The position numbers were made by a program, and so were the translations under genes. Below the pieces are notes generated by a model. The model did no database searches. It saw only the letters and a list, made by a program, of their open reading frames with translations, and was not told where the DNA came from. From Nocardia sputorum (GTDB lineage: Bacteria; Actinomycetota; Actinomycetes; Mycobacteriales; Mycobacteriaceae), in assembly GCF_027924405.1 (NCBI RefSeq), contig NZ_AP026978.1, positions 4,216,001-4,280,000 on the forward strand: a stretch of DNA of 64,000 bases, read 5' to 3'. Below, piece after piece: positions 1 through 8,728 of this stretch (positions are counted from its first letter, which is position 1; every line of letters starts with the position of its first letter).

Positions 1-327
1 GCCCTGTTCGACGCGCTGGCCGAACAGGTGCGCCCCGACTCCTGCCGCGGCTGCCCCTTCCTCATCGCACTCGGGGAATTGCCCGACCACGACGCGCTCG
101 GTCACCGGCGCGCTGTCGCGATGAAGCACTGGGTGCGGGCGCAGCTCGGCGCACTGGCCGATGAGTTCGCGGCCACCGCGCCGATGGATGATCCGCAGGC
201 ACTCGCCGACCAGCTGATGCTGGTGATGGAAGGCGTCTACGCGACGACACAGGCGTTCGGCCCGACCGGCCCGGCCGCTCGGGCCCGCTCGCTGGTCGAG
301 GCACTGCTGCCCCGCCAGCCGGCCTGA
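1..327 (+). CDS. TetR-family transcriptional regulator, C-terminal part (5' end outside window)
   Basis: The reading frame is open from base 1 and ends at a TGA at 325-327, giving the last 108 residues of a protein that starts upstream of the window. The visible part has the helical ligand-binding and dimerisation layout of TetR C-terminal domains, with a Cys-x-x-Cys motif (CRGCPF) followed by the HRRAVAMKHWVR helix. Members with this Cys-Pro-Phe motif are common in actinobacteria. The DNA-binding helix-turn-helix is not in the window, so ligand and targets are unknown. The next gene on the same strand is a flavin/F420 oxidoreductase about 210 bp downstream. Confidence 0.75.
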   Translation, partial: ALFDALAEQVRPDSCRGCPFLIALGELPDHDALGHRRAVAMKHWVRAQLGALADEFAATAPMDDPQALADQLMLVMEGVYATTQAFGPTGPAARARSLVEALLPRQPA

Positions 328-536
328 TCCCGCGACACGCTTGCCACGCCCGCGCGCAGGCGACCGCCGGTGGAACTACACGCCGCGGTCGCGCGCGATT
401 CGGCGCCGACCGTCGGCCATTCGTGCCGAGTGACGGAAACCGCTATCCGAGAACACCTTCGCGACGAGCGTACGGAACATCGACTCGAGCGAGCGGGACA
501 TTGGCGCGGACGCCGCGGATTCGTAGCGTCGGAACC

Positions 537-1343
537 ATGACCTTGGACATCGGCATCATCCTGCCCACTTCGACGCCCGATCCCGCGCAGCCCATCCTGG
601 GTGACGTGCGCGCCGCCGCCCGCCTCGCCGAGCAGAGCGGTCTCGACTCGGTGTGGTCCACCGACCATCTCGTCGCCAGCGCGCCGATCCTGGACAGCAC
701 CGTGGTGCTGGCCACCGCCGCCGCCGCGACCGACCGGATCCGCATCGGGTACGGCGTGCTGCTGCTGGCGTTGCGGCCGGTCGCCTTGGCCGCGAAGCAG
801 ATCGCCACACTGCAGTACGTCTCCGGCGACCGGCTGATCCTCGGTGTCGGCACCGGCAACCCCGCACACGGGGATGTCGGTTGGCGCGCGGCCGGTGCGT
901 CTTTCGCCGAGCGCGGCCGTCGCACGGACGAGGCGCTGCGCGTACTGCCGGACCTGGTCACCGGGCGGCCCGCCACCCTCGCGGACGGCACCGAGGTCAC
1001 CCTGGCACCCGGTGCGACCATGCCGCCAGTGCTGGTCGCGGGCGACGGCGAACGGGCGCGGCGCCGTGCCGCCGCCTTCGCCGACGGCTGGGTCGCCATC
1101 GGACTCGAGCCGCACCGGATCGGCGCCAGGGTGGACGAATTGGCTTCGCTCGCCGAGGAATACGGACGACCGCCGCTCACCGTGACGGTCGTGGCGCCCG
1201 CGCTGGCGGCCGATCCCGGCCAGGCGGCCGAGCAGCTGGCCGCCTACGCCGAGGCCGGCGCGGCGCGCGTCGTCCTCGCCCCATCCGGGCCGCAGTGGGA
1301 GGCGGGCTACGAGTTCGCCGCGAAGATCAAGGCGCAGCTCTGA
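537..1343 (+). CDS. LLM-class (luciferase-like) F420/FMN-dependent oxidoreductase
   Basis: A 268-residue protein starting MTLDIGIILP, the usual first beta strand of the luciferase-like TIM barrel. It carries the family's SVWSTDHLV segment near residue 40 and a glycine-rich GVGTGNPAH cofactor loop. Upstream ATG codons would add about 38 arginine-rich residues unlike the family, so the ATG at 537 is preferred. Enzymes of this class transfer hydride between coenzyme F420 or FMN and small organic substrates. The substrate cannot be read from the sequence. It converges with lysE across only 9 bp. Confidence 0.8.
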   Translation: MTLDIGIILPTSTPDPAQPILGDVRAAARLAEQSGLDSVWSTDHLVASAPILDSTVVLATAAAATDRIRIGYGVLLLALRPVALAAKQIATLQYVSGDRLILGVGTGNPAHGDVGWRAAGASFAERGRRTDEALRVLPDLVTGRPATLADGTEVTLAPGATMPPVLVAGDGERARRRAAAFADGWVAIGLEPHRIGARVDELASLAEEYGRPPLTVTVVAPALAADPGQAAEQLAAYAEAGAARVVLAPSGPQWEAGYEFAAKIKAQL

Positions 1344-1352
1344 TCGCGGTGC

Positions 1353-1976
1353 TCATCCGCCGCACAACAGTCCCACTCCGAGGCCGAGCAGCACCGCCGC
1401 GATCGCCGAATCCAGCACCCGCCAAGCCCGTGGACGGGTGAACAGCGGACCGAGCAGGCGCGCACCGAAGCCGAGAACGGTGAACCAGAGCACGCTGGCC
1501 AGCATCGCCCCCGCGCCGAGAAACCAGCGATCCGGGCTCGCATAGGTGCTGGCGAAGGAACCCAGCAACACCACGGTGTCCAGGTAGACGTGCGGATTGA
1601 GCCAGGTCAATGCCAGGGAGGTTGCCACCGTCGCGCCGAGCGCCGCGGTTGCCCGCCCCGCTTCGGTGCGCAGCGCCGCGGCGCCGAACGCCCGCCGGAC
1701 CGCCAGGACCGCGTAGCCGATCAGAAATGCCGCGCCCGCGTAGCGGGCCACCACGAGCACCGCGGGAGCCGACTCGACAACCACGCCGAAGCCGCCGACC
1801 CCGGCCGCGATCAGCACGATGTCGGACACCGCGCACACCGCCACGACCGCGGGCACATGCCTGCCGCTGATCCCTTGACGCAGCACGAACGCGTTCTGCG
1901 CGCCGATCGCCACGATCAGCGACAAACCGAAGCCCAAACCCGAGGCGGCGGCCAGCGCCGCGGAGGAAACGCTCAC
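1353..1976 (-). CDS. lysE: LysE/ArgO-family basic amino acid exporter
   Basis: A 207-residue membrane protein with about six hydrophobic helices. The first helix contains the family signature IGAQNAFVLRQG (residues about 24-35), and a second conserved segment TWLNPHVYLDT is near residue 124. LysE-family carriers export L-lysine and L-arginine (ArgO in E. coli) when their cytoplasmic level rises. The divergent neighbour across a 74-bp promoter region is a LysG/ArgP-type LysR regulator, the classic partner that activates lysE in Corynebacterium. This context strongly supports the assignment. Substrate range is inferred from the family. Confidence 0.88.
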   Translation of the reverse strand: MSVSSAALAAASGLGFGLSLIVAIGAQNAFVLRQGISGRHVPAVVAVCAVSDIVLIAAGVGGFGVVVESAPAVLVVARYAGAAFLIGYAVLAVRRAFGAAALRTEAGRATAALGATVATSLALTWLNPHVYLDTVVLLGSFASTYASPDRWFLGAGAMLASVLWFTVLGFGARLLGPLFTRPRAWRVLDSAIAAVLLGLGVGLLCGG

Positions 1977-2050
1977 GTCCAGCGACGCTAAGGGCGCGGA
2001 TCATACCCAGGCAAGCTAAAGATTCTTAAGTATCATTAGAGTTTCTTGAT
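1977..2050. promoter_or_regulatory. Divergent lysE/lysG promoter-operator region
   Basis: These 74 bases separate two divergent genes. They contain an unusually AT-rich block (about 2008-2050) with a partly symmetrical AAGATTCTTAAG element at 2020-2031, in an otherwise GC-rich region. LysR-type regulators bind such sites between themselves and their target. There is no good Shine-Dalgarno sequence before the lysG ATG at 2051, so a leaderless or short-leader transcript is possible. Confidence 0.5.
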
Positions 2051-2932
2051 ATGGATCTGCAACTCGACCAGCTTCGCGCACTCGACGCCGTGATCACCGA
2101 GGGCACTTTCGACGCCGCGGCGCGGCGCTTGAGCGTGACGGCGTCGGCGGTCAGCCAGCGCATCAAGGCGCTGGAAGACGCCGCGGGCCGGATCCTCGTG
2201 CAACGTACGAAGCCGGTGCGCGCCACCGAATCCGGGCTGGCCGTGCTCCGTTTGGCCAGGCAGATCCAGCTGCTGTCGGGGGACGCCGCGCGCGAACTCG
2301 GCGGCGAGGCCGCCTACGGTCCGATCCGGGTGCCGATCGCGGTCAACGCCGACTCGCTGGAGACGTGGGTGCTGCCCGCTCTCGGCCGCGCGCCGCGCGG
2401 CGTGTGCTTCGAGATCCACCGCGAGGACGAGGAACACACCACGCGCCTGCTGCGCGACGGCACCGTGATGGCGGCGATCACCTCGACCGCGCAACCGGTG
2501 CAGGGCTGCAAGGTCGAGCGGCTCGGCGCGATCCGCTACCGGCCGATGGCCAGTCCGGAGTTCGCCGCCACCTGGTTCGCCGACGGCGCGACCGCGAAAG
2601 CCTACGCCGCCGCTCCGGTCGTGCTGTTCGACCGCAAGGACGACCTACAGGATCGCCTGTTGCGCAGACGCAGTCGGAAACCGCTGGATCCGCCGCGCCA
2701 TTACGTACCGTCCTCCACGGGATTCGCCGAGGCGGTCCGGCTGGGGCTCGGCTGGGGCATGCTGCCCGACCTACAGACCCGCGAGGACCAAGCGACCGGC
2801 CGTTTGGTCTGCATCGATCCCCGCGCCGTCATCGACGTCCCGCTGTACTGGCAGCAGTGGCGGCTGGACTCCCCCGCCCTCGGCGCCGTCGCCGCCACCA
2901 TCGCGGCCGAGGCGGCGGACGTGCTGCGCTGA
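2051..2932 (+). CDS. lysG: LysG/ArgP-family LysR-type transcriptional regulator
   Basis: A 293-residue LysR-type regulator. Residues 1-65 form the winged helix-turn-helix (LDQLRALDAVITEGTFDAAA, with TASAVSQRIKALE as recognition helix), followed by the co-inducer-binding domain. Segments such as LGAIRYRPMASPEF and RLGLGWGMLPD are typical of the ArgP/LysG/IciA subgroup. These proteins sense lysine or arginine and activate the divergent exporter gene, here lysE. The length matches the family. Confidence 0.88.
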   Translation: MDLQLDQLRALDAVITEGTFDAAARRLSVTASAVSQRIKALEDAAGRILVQRTKPVRATESGLAVLRLARQIQLLSGDAARELGGEAAYGPIRVPIAVNADSLETWVLPALGRAPRGVCFEIHREDEEHTTRLLRDGTVMAAITSTAQPVQGCKVERLGAIRYRPMASPEFAATWFADGATAKAYAAAPVVLFDRKDDLQDRLLRRRSRKPLDPPRHYVPSSTGFAEAVRLGLGWGMLPDLQTREDQATGRLVCIDPRAVIDVPLYWQQWRLDSPALGAVAATIAAEAADVLR

Positions 2933-3395
2933 ACACGAGGCGCCTTGCGCCGCAGCACATTCCGGTTCGTGACTCCGCCGGGCCAGTGGTGTGAGCACCC
3001 TGACCCGGCGGCGCCGTATCCGAGAAGGTGCGACCGTGGGCACGGTAGCACCGCCTGTTTGTTCGGAGCATCGAGCGAGTTGGATGGGCCACTCTCCGCA
3101 ACCCGTCTCACGCGGCGCATCCGACGCGGCGATTCGCTGCCGCGCGTTGCCGAACGATTCGGCTCCGAGACTGCGAAGGCGCGGTGCAGTCCCGCGAAGA
3201 TGCTTCGGCCCATACCGACCCGTGCGCCGACGATGGCCCCGGGCGCTGTCCGCGGACAGCGCATCGCACGACATCAGGACATCCGGGTACCTCGTATCCC
3301 TCCGCATCGGGACGAGGGGAGGTAATTTGATCTTCGCAGGCCGACCACAGCTTCAGCTCCATCCCGCACCCACCCGAGATGCACAGGAGTTCACT
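2933..3395. other. Non-coding stretch of 463 bases
   Basis: Lies between lysG and the LGFP-repeat protein, both on the plus strand. Open frames crossing it are arginine-rich and look like chance frames of GC-rich DNA. Apart from a ribosome-binding site AGGAG at 3385-3389 serving the next gene, no recognisable element was found. It presumably holds the promoter of the LGFP gene. Confidence 0.4.
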
Positions 3396-4145
3396 TTGGC
3401 ACGGCACCGTCGCCCGAACCGCTCGCGCACCCGCGGGGCATTCGCCATCGCGGCCGCACTCGGCACCCTGCTCACCGGCATCGGACCCGATGCGGCCGCA
3501 CGCCCGATCGGCCCCTACGACGTCGGCGGGCAGATCGAAGCCGAGTACGACCAGGCCGGTGGACCGGGGTTCTTCGGCGACCCCGTCACGCCCGAGTCCC
3601 CCGCCGCCCGCGGTGGCCGCTACCAAGCGTTCGAGCGCGGCTCCTCCATCTACTGGCACCCCGACACCGGCGCCCACCAAGTCGGCGGCGCGATCCGCGA
3701 CAAATGGGGCGACCTCGGTTACGAGGGCGGCGCACTCGGCTACCCCGTGGCGCGGGAAGGGGCGACACCGTCGAAACCGGGCAGCTACAGCGTCTTCCAG
3801 AACGGTTCGATCTACTGGTCCGTCGGCACCGCCGCGCATCAGATCAGTGGCGTGATCCGCGACAAGTGGGGCTCCTACGGCTGGGAGAGCAGCCCGCTGG
3901 GGTTCCCCATCACCGACGAATCGGCGGGCCGCGCGGGCAACGGGCGTTACAACCTCTTCGGCGGCGGAGCCATCTACTGGTCTTCGCGCACCGGCGCCCA
4001 CGTCGTCTGGGGCTCCATCCGGGAGTCCTGGGAAGCCGCGGCGGGCGAAGCCGGACGCTACGGCTATCCCACCAGCGACGAATACGACTTCGAGAACGGC
4101 AAAGCCCAGGACTTCGAGGGGGGCCGCATCACCTGGTCCCCGTAG
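3396..4145 (+). CDS. Secreted LGFP-repeat cell-envelope protein
   Basis: A 249-residue protein read from a TTG codon with AGGAG six bases upstream. An open frame extends further 5' but lacks a better start. Residues 1-37 form an arginine-rich signal peptide with a hydrophobic core and an AAA cleavage site. The mature part is built from about four units of roughly 53 residues with the pattern GAHQVGGAIRDKWG then LGYPVARE, LGFPITDE or YGYPTSDE. LGFP repeats are found on surface proteins of mycolic-acid bacteria and are thought to bind the cell-wall arabinogalactan. Here the protein is only repeats, with no attached enzyme domain. Confidence 0.85.
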   Translation: MARHRRPNRSRTRGAFAIAAALGTLLTGIGPDAAARPIGPYDVGGQIEAEYDQAGGPGFFGDPVTPESPAARGGRYQAFERGSSIYWHPDTGAHQVGGAIRDKWGDLGYEGGALGYPVAREGATPSKPGSYSVFQNGSIYWSVGTAAHQISGVIRDKWGSYGWESSPLGFPITDESAGRAGNGRYNLFGGGAIYWSSRTGAHVVWGSIRESWEAAAGEAGRYGYPTSDEYDFENGKAQDFEGGRITWSP

Positions 4146-4760
4146 CCGGACCACCGATCGCCGCCGCACGCGCTGCACCCGAATCGACCGACACCGTGAA
4201 CTTTCGGCAATCCGGATATCGTCGCGGTGTGTGACGGCTCCGCCGGCGACCCCAACTCGCGTTGGGGCCGCCGCGGCCGAACCAGCCTGTGCCCGAGTCG
4301 ATCCTCAGACCCCGACCTCGACAGGGATCCTGCCACATCACAGCCGCCCCGTCGCATCGGTGATCGTCCATCGGTACGTACATGCGCGTGTGCATGTGCA
4401 TTGGCGCCACCGGTCGTGAAAACCTCGAAAATCGAGGTGACCGAGCGCCAGTTGGTAACAAATGCGCATCGGCCACTGCTCTGCGATATAGAACTGTTAC
4501 CTAATGGGCCGTGCGTTTTGCCGAGTTATTCGTGCTGCCAACGACTTTCACGACTCGCAAAGCAGATTCGATTCGCAGGCTTCGAGCCGGACCTCGATCG
4601 AGCCGGCCGTCCGGTTCCCGCCCGCTCCGCGGCAGGTCCGCCCCCGCAGCGGGCGACACCGCCGATACGGTGGCGTGCCACCTGTTCGGCAAACTCTTCG
4701 CACGGAAAGATGGGCACGCCCGTCGAGTACGGGCACCGCACTTCGCCGCCCGGACGCGTC
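4146..4760. other. Non-coding stretch of 615 bases between convergent genes, with an inverted repeat
   Basis: This is the gap between the LGFP protein and the converging XRE regulator. Open frames here are weak. It contains a purine/pyrimidine-alternating patch (about 4378-4405) rich in GTGCATG-like words. A perfect 7-bp inverted repeat GGTAACA (4454-4460) and TGTTACC (4495-4501) flanks a locally AT-richer spacer. No terminator with a T tract was found. A promoter here would be unexpected between convergent genes unless a short RNA or peptide is made. Confidence 0.35.
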
Positions 4761-5657
4761 CTATTCTCCCGGGTGCATCTCGGTGAGTAGATCGTGCAGG
4801 AAATCCACGCTGTCGGCCGGCGACAGCGCCTCCACGCTGAGCCGGTTCATGACCGACATGTACAGCTCGACATCGCGCTGCTTGTCGAAGTACAGCGAGC
4901 TGGCGAGCTGTTCGGTGTAGACGATGTCGGGCAGCTCGGGTTCCGGGAAACGAAGGATGCTGAACGGGCCGCCCGCGGCGGAGTGCCCGCCCGCCGCGTA
5001 CGGCAGGACTTGGATCCTGATGCTGGGCCGGTCGGCCATCGCCGCCAGATGCTCGATCTGCTCGCGCAGGACCACCATCCCGCCGACCGGTCTGCGCAGC
5101 GCGTTCTCATCGATGACCGCCCACAGCGTAGGAGCGGCGGCACGGTAGAGGATCCGCTGGCGGCGCATCCGGATGGCGACGCGGCGTTCGGTCTCGTCGG
5201 TGTTGCCCAGCTGGATCACCGCGCGCGCGTAATCGGCGGTCTGCAGCAGACCAGGGACGAACTGCGCCTCGTAGGTGCGGATGGTGGTGGCCGCCTGCTC
5301 GAGACCGATGTAGGTCTCGAACCATGCCGGAAGCAGATCGCTGTAGTGCTGCCACCAGCCCGGGTCGTTGGCCCGGCGAGCCAATTCGAAGTACGTTTCC
5401 CGTTCAGCGGGGTCGACAACGCTATAGAGATTCAGCAGGTCGTGCAGATCGCGTTCCTTGAACCCGGTCCGGCCCAGTTCCAACCGGCTGATCTTGGCGT
5501 GCGATCCCCGAATGGCGTCGCCCGCGGCCTCCCTGCTGATCCCGCAGCCCTCGCGCAGCTGACGCAACCGGCTGCCCAGCGCGATCCGCAGGACGGTCGG
5601 ACCGCGTTCCGCCGCAGGGAATTCCGCGTTGTCGCCACTGTCCTCGTCGTTGGTCAT
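4761..5657 (-). CDS. Scr1-type helix-turn-helix (XRE) regulator with DUF5753 domain
   Basis: A 298-residue protein. The chosen ATG (5655-5657) has a GGAGG ribosome-binding site. The Xre-type helix-turn-helix lies at about residues 27-85 (GSRLRQLREGCGISREAAGD). The rest is a DUF5753 domain with the usual PGLLQTADYARA near residue 145 and IRIQVLPYAAGGH. These regulators abound in actinomycetes and are often coded beside DUF397 proteins or S-adenosyl methyltransferases, as seen here with two such methyltransferases on the opposite strand. Targets are unknown. Confidence 0.85.
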   Translation of the reverse strand: MTNDEDSGDNAEFPAAERGPTVLRIALGSRLRQLREGCGISREAAGDAIRGSHAKISRLELGRTGFKERDLHDLLNLYSVVDPAERETYFELARRANDPGWWQHYSDLLPAWFETYIGLEQAATTIRTYEAQFVPGLLQTADYARAVIQLGNTDETERRVAIRMRRQRILYRAAAPTLWAVIDENALRRPVGGMVVLREQIEHLAAMADRPSIRIQVLPYAAGGHSAAGGPFSILRFPEPELPDIVYTEQLASSLYFDKQRDVELYMSVMNRLSVEALSPADSVDFLHDLLTEMHPGE

Positions 5658-5912
5658 GCCTGCCTCCGGCCGATCGGGGGTGAGACCGCGGGGCCCAGTG
5701 CCTCCACCATCACAGCTGTCTGAAACGTCGGCTGAAGATCCTACTCGGCCGTACCTCGACACCGGCCCCGACGCGGACGCGTGCCGCGAATCGCGCGCGC
5801 AAGTATGGATTCGCAAGAGCGCCAACGCAATATCTCGACCGCATTCCCGAGCGCGGCCGGGCGGCTGTGCGTAGAGTCGCCCCCGACGGTGGCCATGCGG
5901 AGGAGGAGCGCC

Positions 5913-6746
5913 ATGACGTCGGCAGAGGCATCGACCCGACTAGCGGGTGTGGATCCGGACGTACCCAGCATCGCACGCGTGTACGACTATGCCCTCGGCG
6001 GGACGGACTGGTTCGAGTCCGACCGGCAGGTGTACCAGCACCTGAAGAAGGCGGTGCCGCATCAGGACGACGTCGGCGCCGCAAACCGGCGCTGGCTCGA
6101 GCGCGCGGTCCGGTACGTCACCCGGTCGGCGGGCGTCGACCAGGTCCTCGATCTGGGCAGCGGCCTGCCCACGCGGAAGAACACCCACGAGATCGCCCAG
6201 GAACTCGGCGCCGAGGTCGCGGTGGTGTACGTGGACAACGACCCGGTGTGCGTCGCACGCGGACGGGAACTGCTCGAAGCCAACGAACGCACCCACTTCC
6301 TCGACCTGGACCTCACCCGGCCCGCCGAGGTGCTGGACGACCCCGCCGTCAACCACTATCTCGATCTGACCCGGCCGGTGTTGCTGATGCAGTGCGGCAC
6401 CTTGCATCACGTCGACGACGAGCAGGACCCCGCGGGCATCATGCGGCGGTACATCGACCGGCTCGCGCCGGGGTCCTACGTGATGATCAGCCACTTCTAC
6501 GATCCGGCCGACGAGAACGAACACCTGCACGCGCTGGCCAGACTGGCCGAGCGGGCACTGCACGACGAGGGCCTCGGCACCGGGCGGTGGCGCACCCGCG
6601 CGGAGATCCAATCGTTCTTCGACGGGCTGGACATGGTTCCACCGGGATTGGTCGAGCTGCACGAATGGTGGCCCGGCGGCCCCGCGCTGCGCACGCCGTG
6701 GCCCGACGAACGTCTCATCCTCGGCGGCGTCGGCCGCAAAGCATGA
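5913..6746 (+). CDS. S-adenosyl methyltransferase, Methyltransf_19 (PF04672, DUF574) family, copy 1
   Basis: A 277-residue protein with ATG preceded by AGGAGGAG. It has the family start PSIARVYDYALGGTDWFESD (residues 18-37), the SAM-binding glycine loop LDLGSGLPT (79-87) and the acidic end of strand two VVYVDNDPVC (105-113). A GTLHHVDD segment follows. The family is large in actinomycetes, and its members are usually uncharacterised. It is about half identical by eye to the next gene, so the two look like a tandem duplication. The methyl acceptor is unknown. Confidence 0.82.
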   Translation: MTSAEASTRLAGVDPDVPSIARVYDYALGGTDWFESDRQVYQHLKKAVPHQDDVGAANRRWLERAVRYVTRSAGVDQVLDLGSGLPTRKNTHEIAQELGAEVAVVYVDNDPVCVARGRELLEANERTHFLDLDLTRPAEVLDDPAVNHYLDLTRPVLLMQCGTLHHVDDEQDPAGIMRRYIDRLAPGSYVMISHFYDPADENEHLHALARLAERALHDEGLGTGRWRTRAEIQSFFDGLDMVPPGLVELHEWWPGGPALRTPWPDERLILGGVGRKA

Positions 6747-6771
6747 GACCTCTTCCACCACGGAGCCCGAC

Positions 6772-6957
6772 ATGACCTCGAACGAAGTGCAGATCACCGA
6801 TCAGGACATCCGAGACGCCCGTGATCCCCCCGTGAACACCGCCCGGTCCCCATGCTCGGCCCTGGCCGAGCACACCCGCGCTGGATCCACGAAAACAGCA
6901 CTGGCCGAACGCATCCGCACGGATTGCTCGCCGATTCGGCGGTCTCTAGGCTGGTGA
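6772..6957 (+). CDS. Possible small protein between the two methyltransferases
   Basis: A 61-residue frame beginning MTSNEVQITDQDIRDA, 25 bp after the first methyltransferase, with a weak CGGAGC ribosome-binding site. The first third has typical high-GC codon choice and an acidic, helical composition. The second half crosses a strong hairpin and loses coding character. It may be a genuine small gene, a decayed gene, or chance. No family was recognised. Confidence 0.22.
   Translation: MTSNEVQITDQDIRDARDPPVNTARSPCSALAEHTRAGSTKTALAERIRTDCSPIRRSLGW
6853..6872 (+). terminator. Hairpin, possible terminator after first methyltransferase
   Basis: TGCTCGGCC and GGCCGAGCA form a near-perfect 8-9 bp stem with a very small loop, about 105 bp after the first methyltransferase stop. 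There is no T tract, so termination is only inferred. Confidence 0.3.
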
Positions 6958-6988
6958 GCCAGGCGACGGAAACTAGAGAGAGGTCTCC

Positions 6989-7918
6989 ATGTCCGATCCC
7001 GCTCCCCAGACCGGTGTCCGCGCGCCGGTAGGCGTGGACACGACACGCGCGAGCATCGCCCGAGTCTACGACGCCACCCTCGGTGGCAAGGACAATTACG
7101 AGGTCGATCGCTACGTGCGCGACAAGGTCGCCGAAGTCGCGCCGCGGCAGAGTGATGTGGCCCGGATGAATCGCCGCTGGCTGCATCGCGTGGTGCGCTA
7201 CCTGGCCGGTACCGCCGGCATCGACCAGTTCCTCGATATCGGCGCCGGACTGCCGACCGTCGGCAACACCCACGAGATCGCGCAACAGCAGAATCCCCAC
7301 GCGCGCGTGGTGTACGTCGACAACGACCCGGTGTGCAACATCCACGGCCGCGTCCTGCTCGAGCGCAACGCGTACACGCATTTCGTGCCCGCGGACCTGA
7401 CCGAGCCCGACACTCTGCTGGCTCACTCGGAGGTCACCCCGCACCTCGATCTCACCCGCCCGCTGGCGCTGATCCTGTGCGGCATCCTGCACCACGTCGA
7501 CGACGACCTCGATCCGGCCGGGATCATGCGCCGGTACATCGATGCGCTCCCGGCCGGGTCCTACGTCGCGATCACGCATTTCTACGATCCCGCCGACGGC
7601 GGCGAGGCGCACGAGATGGCCATCGAGCTGCAACGGCGTTTCACCGAGATGGGTCTGGGTTCGGGCTGGTACCGCACTCGCGAGCAGATCGCCTCGTACT
7701 TCGGTGATCTGGACCTGATCGAGCCGGGGCTGGTCGAACTCGACGACTGGTGGCCGATGGGGCCCGCGCTCCGTCCGCGGCTGACCGAGGAGCGCCTGCT
7801 GCTCGGCGGCGTCGGCTACAAGTCCGGATCGTCGAACGGCGTCGTGACCCCCCTGCGCCGCCGGGCGACCGAGCCCGGCCTCCCGGAATCCGCCGTGCGC
7901 GACACGGCTGAAAGGTGA
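6989..7918 (+). CDS. S-adenosyl methyltransferase, Methyltransf_19 (PF04672) family, copy 2
   Basis: A 309-residue paralogue of the gene at 5913, with AGAGAGAGG before the ATG. It shares SIARVYDATLGGKDNYEVD (residues 22-40), the SAM loop LDIGAGLPT (82-90) and YVDNDPVC. The C-terminus extends about 30 residues beyond copy 1 as a polar, arginine-rich tail. Its stop overlaps the possible GTG start of the following gene, so the two are probably co-translated. Substrate unknown. Confidence 0.82.
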   Translation: MSDPAPQTGVRAPVGVDTTRASIARVYDATLGGKDNYEVDRYVRDKVAEVAPRQSDVARMNRRWLHRVVRYLAGTAGIDQFLDIGAGLPTVGNTHEIAQQQNPHARVVYVDNDPVCNIHGRVLLERNAYTHFVPADLTEPDTLLAHSEVTPHLDLTRPLALILCGILHHVDDDLDPAGIMRRYIDALPAGSYVAITHFYDPADGGEAHEMAIELQRRFTEMGLGSGWYRTREQIASYFGDLDLIEPGLVELDDWWPMGPALRPRLTEERLLLGGVGYKSGSSNGVVTPLRRRATEPGLPESAVRDTAER

Positions 7919-7926
7919 CTCCCGCG

Positions 7927-8631
7927 ATGACCTACGACGACCTGAACGGCCCCGATCTGCGCGCAGATCGGTGGCGCTTCCTGGAAGTCCCGCTCGGCCC
8001 GGACCAGACCTGGCGCTACGCCGACCCGGCCGCCCGCACCGAGGTCGGCGAGGGCGCCGTGTCGGTCCGGATCGACGCCTTCACCCGGTCGCACGCCGAG
8101 GTCCAGATCCTGGACAACCCGAAGCATCTGCTGGTGTCGACCGAGACGTTCGATCTCACCGGTGGGCCACGGACTTTCGCGGTGGAGATGGCGGCGGAGA
8201 ACATCGGCGCCACCGGCGAGGACTACCGGGACGGCTTCGCCGCGTTCAACGTCCTCGACATGAGCAGCGCGCAGGTCTTCGACCTGATCGCGACGAGTAA
8301 GCACGCGTACGCGATCCACGAACGGTTGTTCGTGCCGGGCGTCGTCCCCGCGGCGGAGGCGTTCACGCACGTGGTGCACGCGCCGCTGGCCGGGGTGGGC
8401 ATCAAGCCGGGCGAGTTCCACCGTTACAGCGTCACCATCGACCGGGCCGCGGGCACCGCGGGCTGGTACGTCGACGACGCACCGGTATACACCACCAGTG
8501 CGCCACAACTGCCGGAGACGGTGCAGATCGGTTTCGGCATCATCACCCTGCATCCGATCGAAGACGGGCGCAGCACGTCGCTGCGCGGGCAGGGCCTGCA
8601 CGCGGCGTGGCGCAACTTCACCGTGGTGTGA
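7927..8631 (+). CDS. DUF6081-family protein
   Basis: A 234-residue soluble protein from ATG 7927; a GTG at 7915 that overlaps the previous stop is an alternative start adding four residues. It is rich in beta-strand patterns (GAVSVRIDAFTRSHAEVQIL, TAGWYVDDAPVYTT), like a concanavalin-type jelly roll. It resembles the uncharacterised actinobacterial family annotated DUF6081. No catalytic motif is clear. Coupling to the methyltransferase upstream suggests joint expression. It ends just before a strong terminator. Confidence 0.6.
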   Translation: MTYDDLNGPDLRADRWRFLEVPLGPDQTWRYADPAARTEVGEGAVSVRIDAFTRSHAEVQILDNPKHLLVSTETFDLTGGPRTFAVEMAAENIGATGEDYRDGFAAFNVLDMSSAQVFDLIATSKHAYAIHERLFVPGVVPAAEAFTHVVHAPLAGVGIKPGEFHRYSVTIDRAAGTAGWYVDDAPVYTTSAPQLPETVQIGFGIITLHPIEDGRSTSLRGQGLHAAWRNFTVV

Positions 8632-8661
8632 CCGAGCGCGGCGAAAGCCGTCGAAAACACC

Positions 8662-8689
8662 GATGCCCAGCCGCATTCGGCTGGGCATC
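8662..8689. terminator. Strong bidirectional hairpin terminator
   Basis: A perfect 12-bp stem (GATGCCCAGCCG pairing with CGGCTGGGCATC) with a CATT loop lies between the convergent DUF6081 gene and the small membrane protein gene. It can end transcription from both sides. Confidence 0.75.
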
Positions 8690-8728
8690 CGGTTCGTTCA
8701 CCGCCCGCGGGCGGCCGGTTCGCGCCGG

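Noticed and set aside
4227..4790. 187-codon plus-strand frame in the 4.1-4.8 kb gap
   Set aside because: Its composition is Arg/Pro/Ser-rich with irregular codon use, and it runs into the opposite XRE gene.
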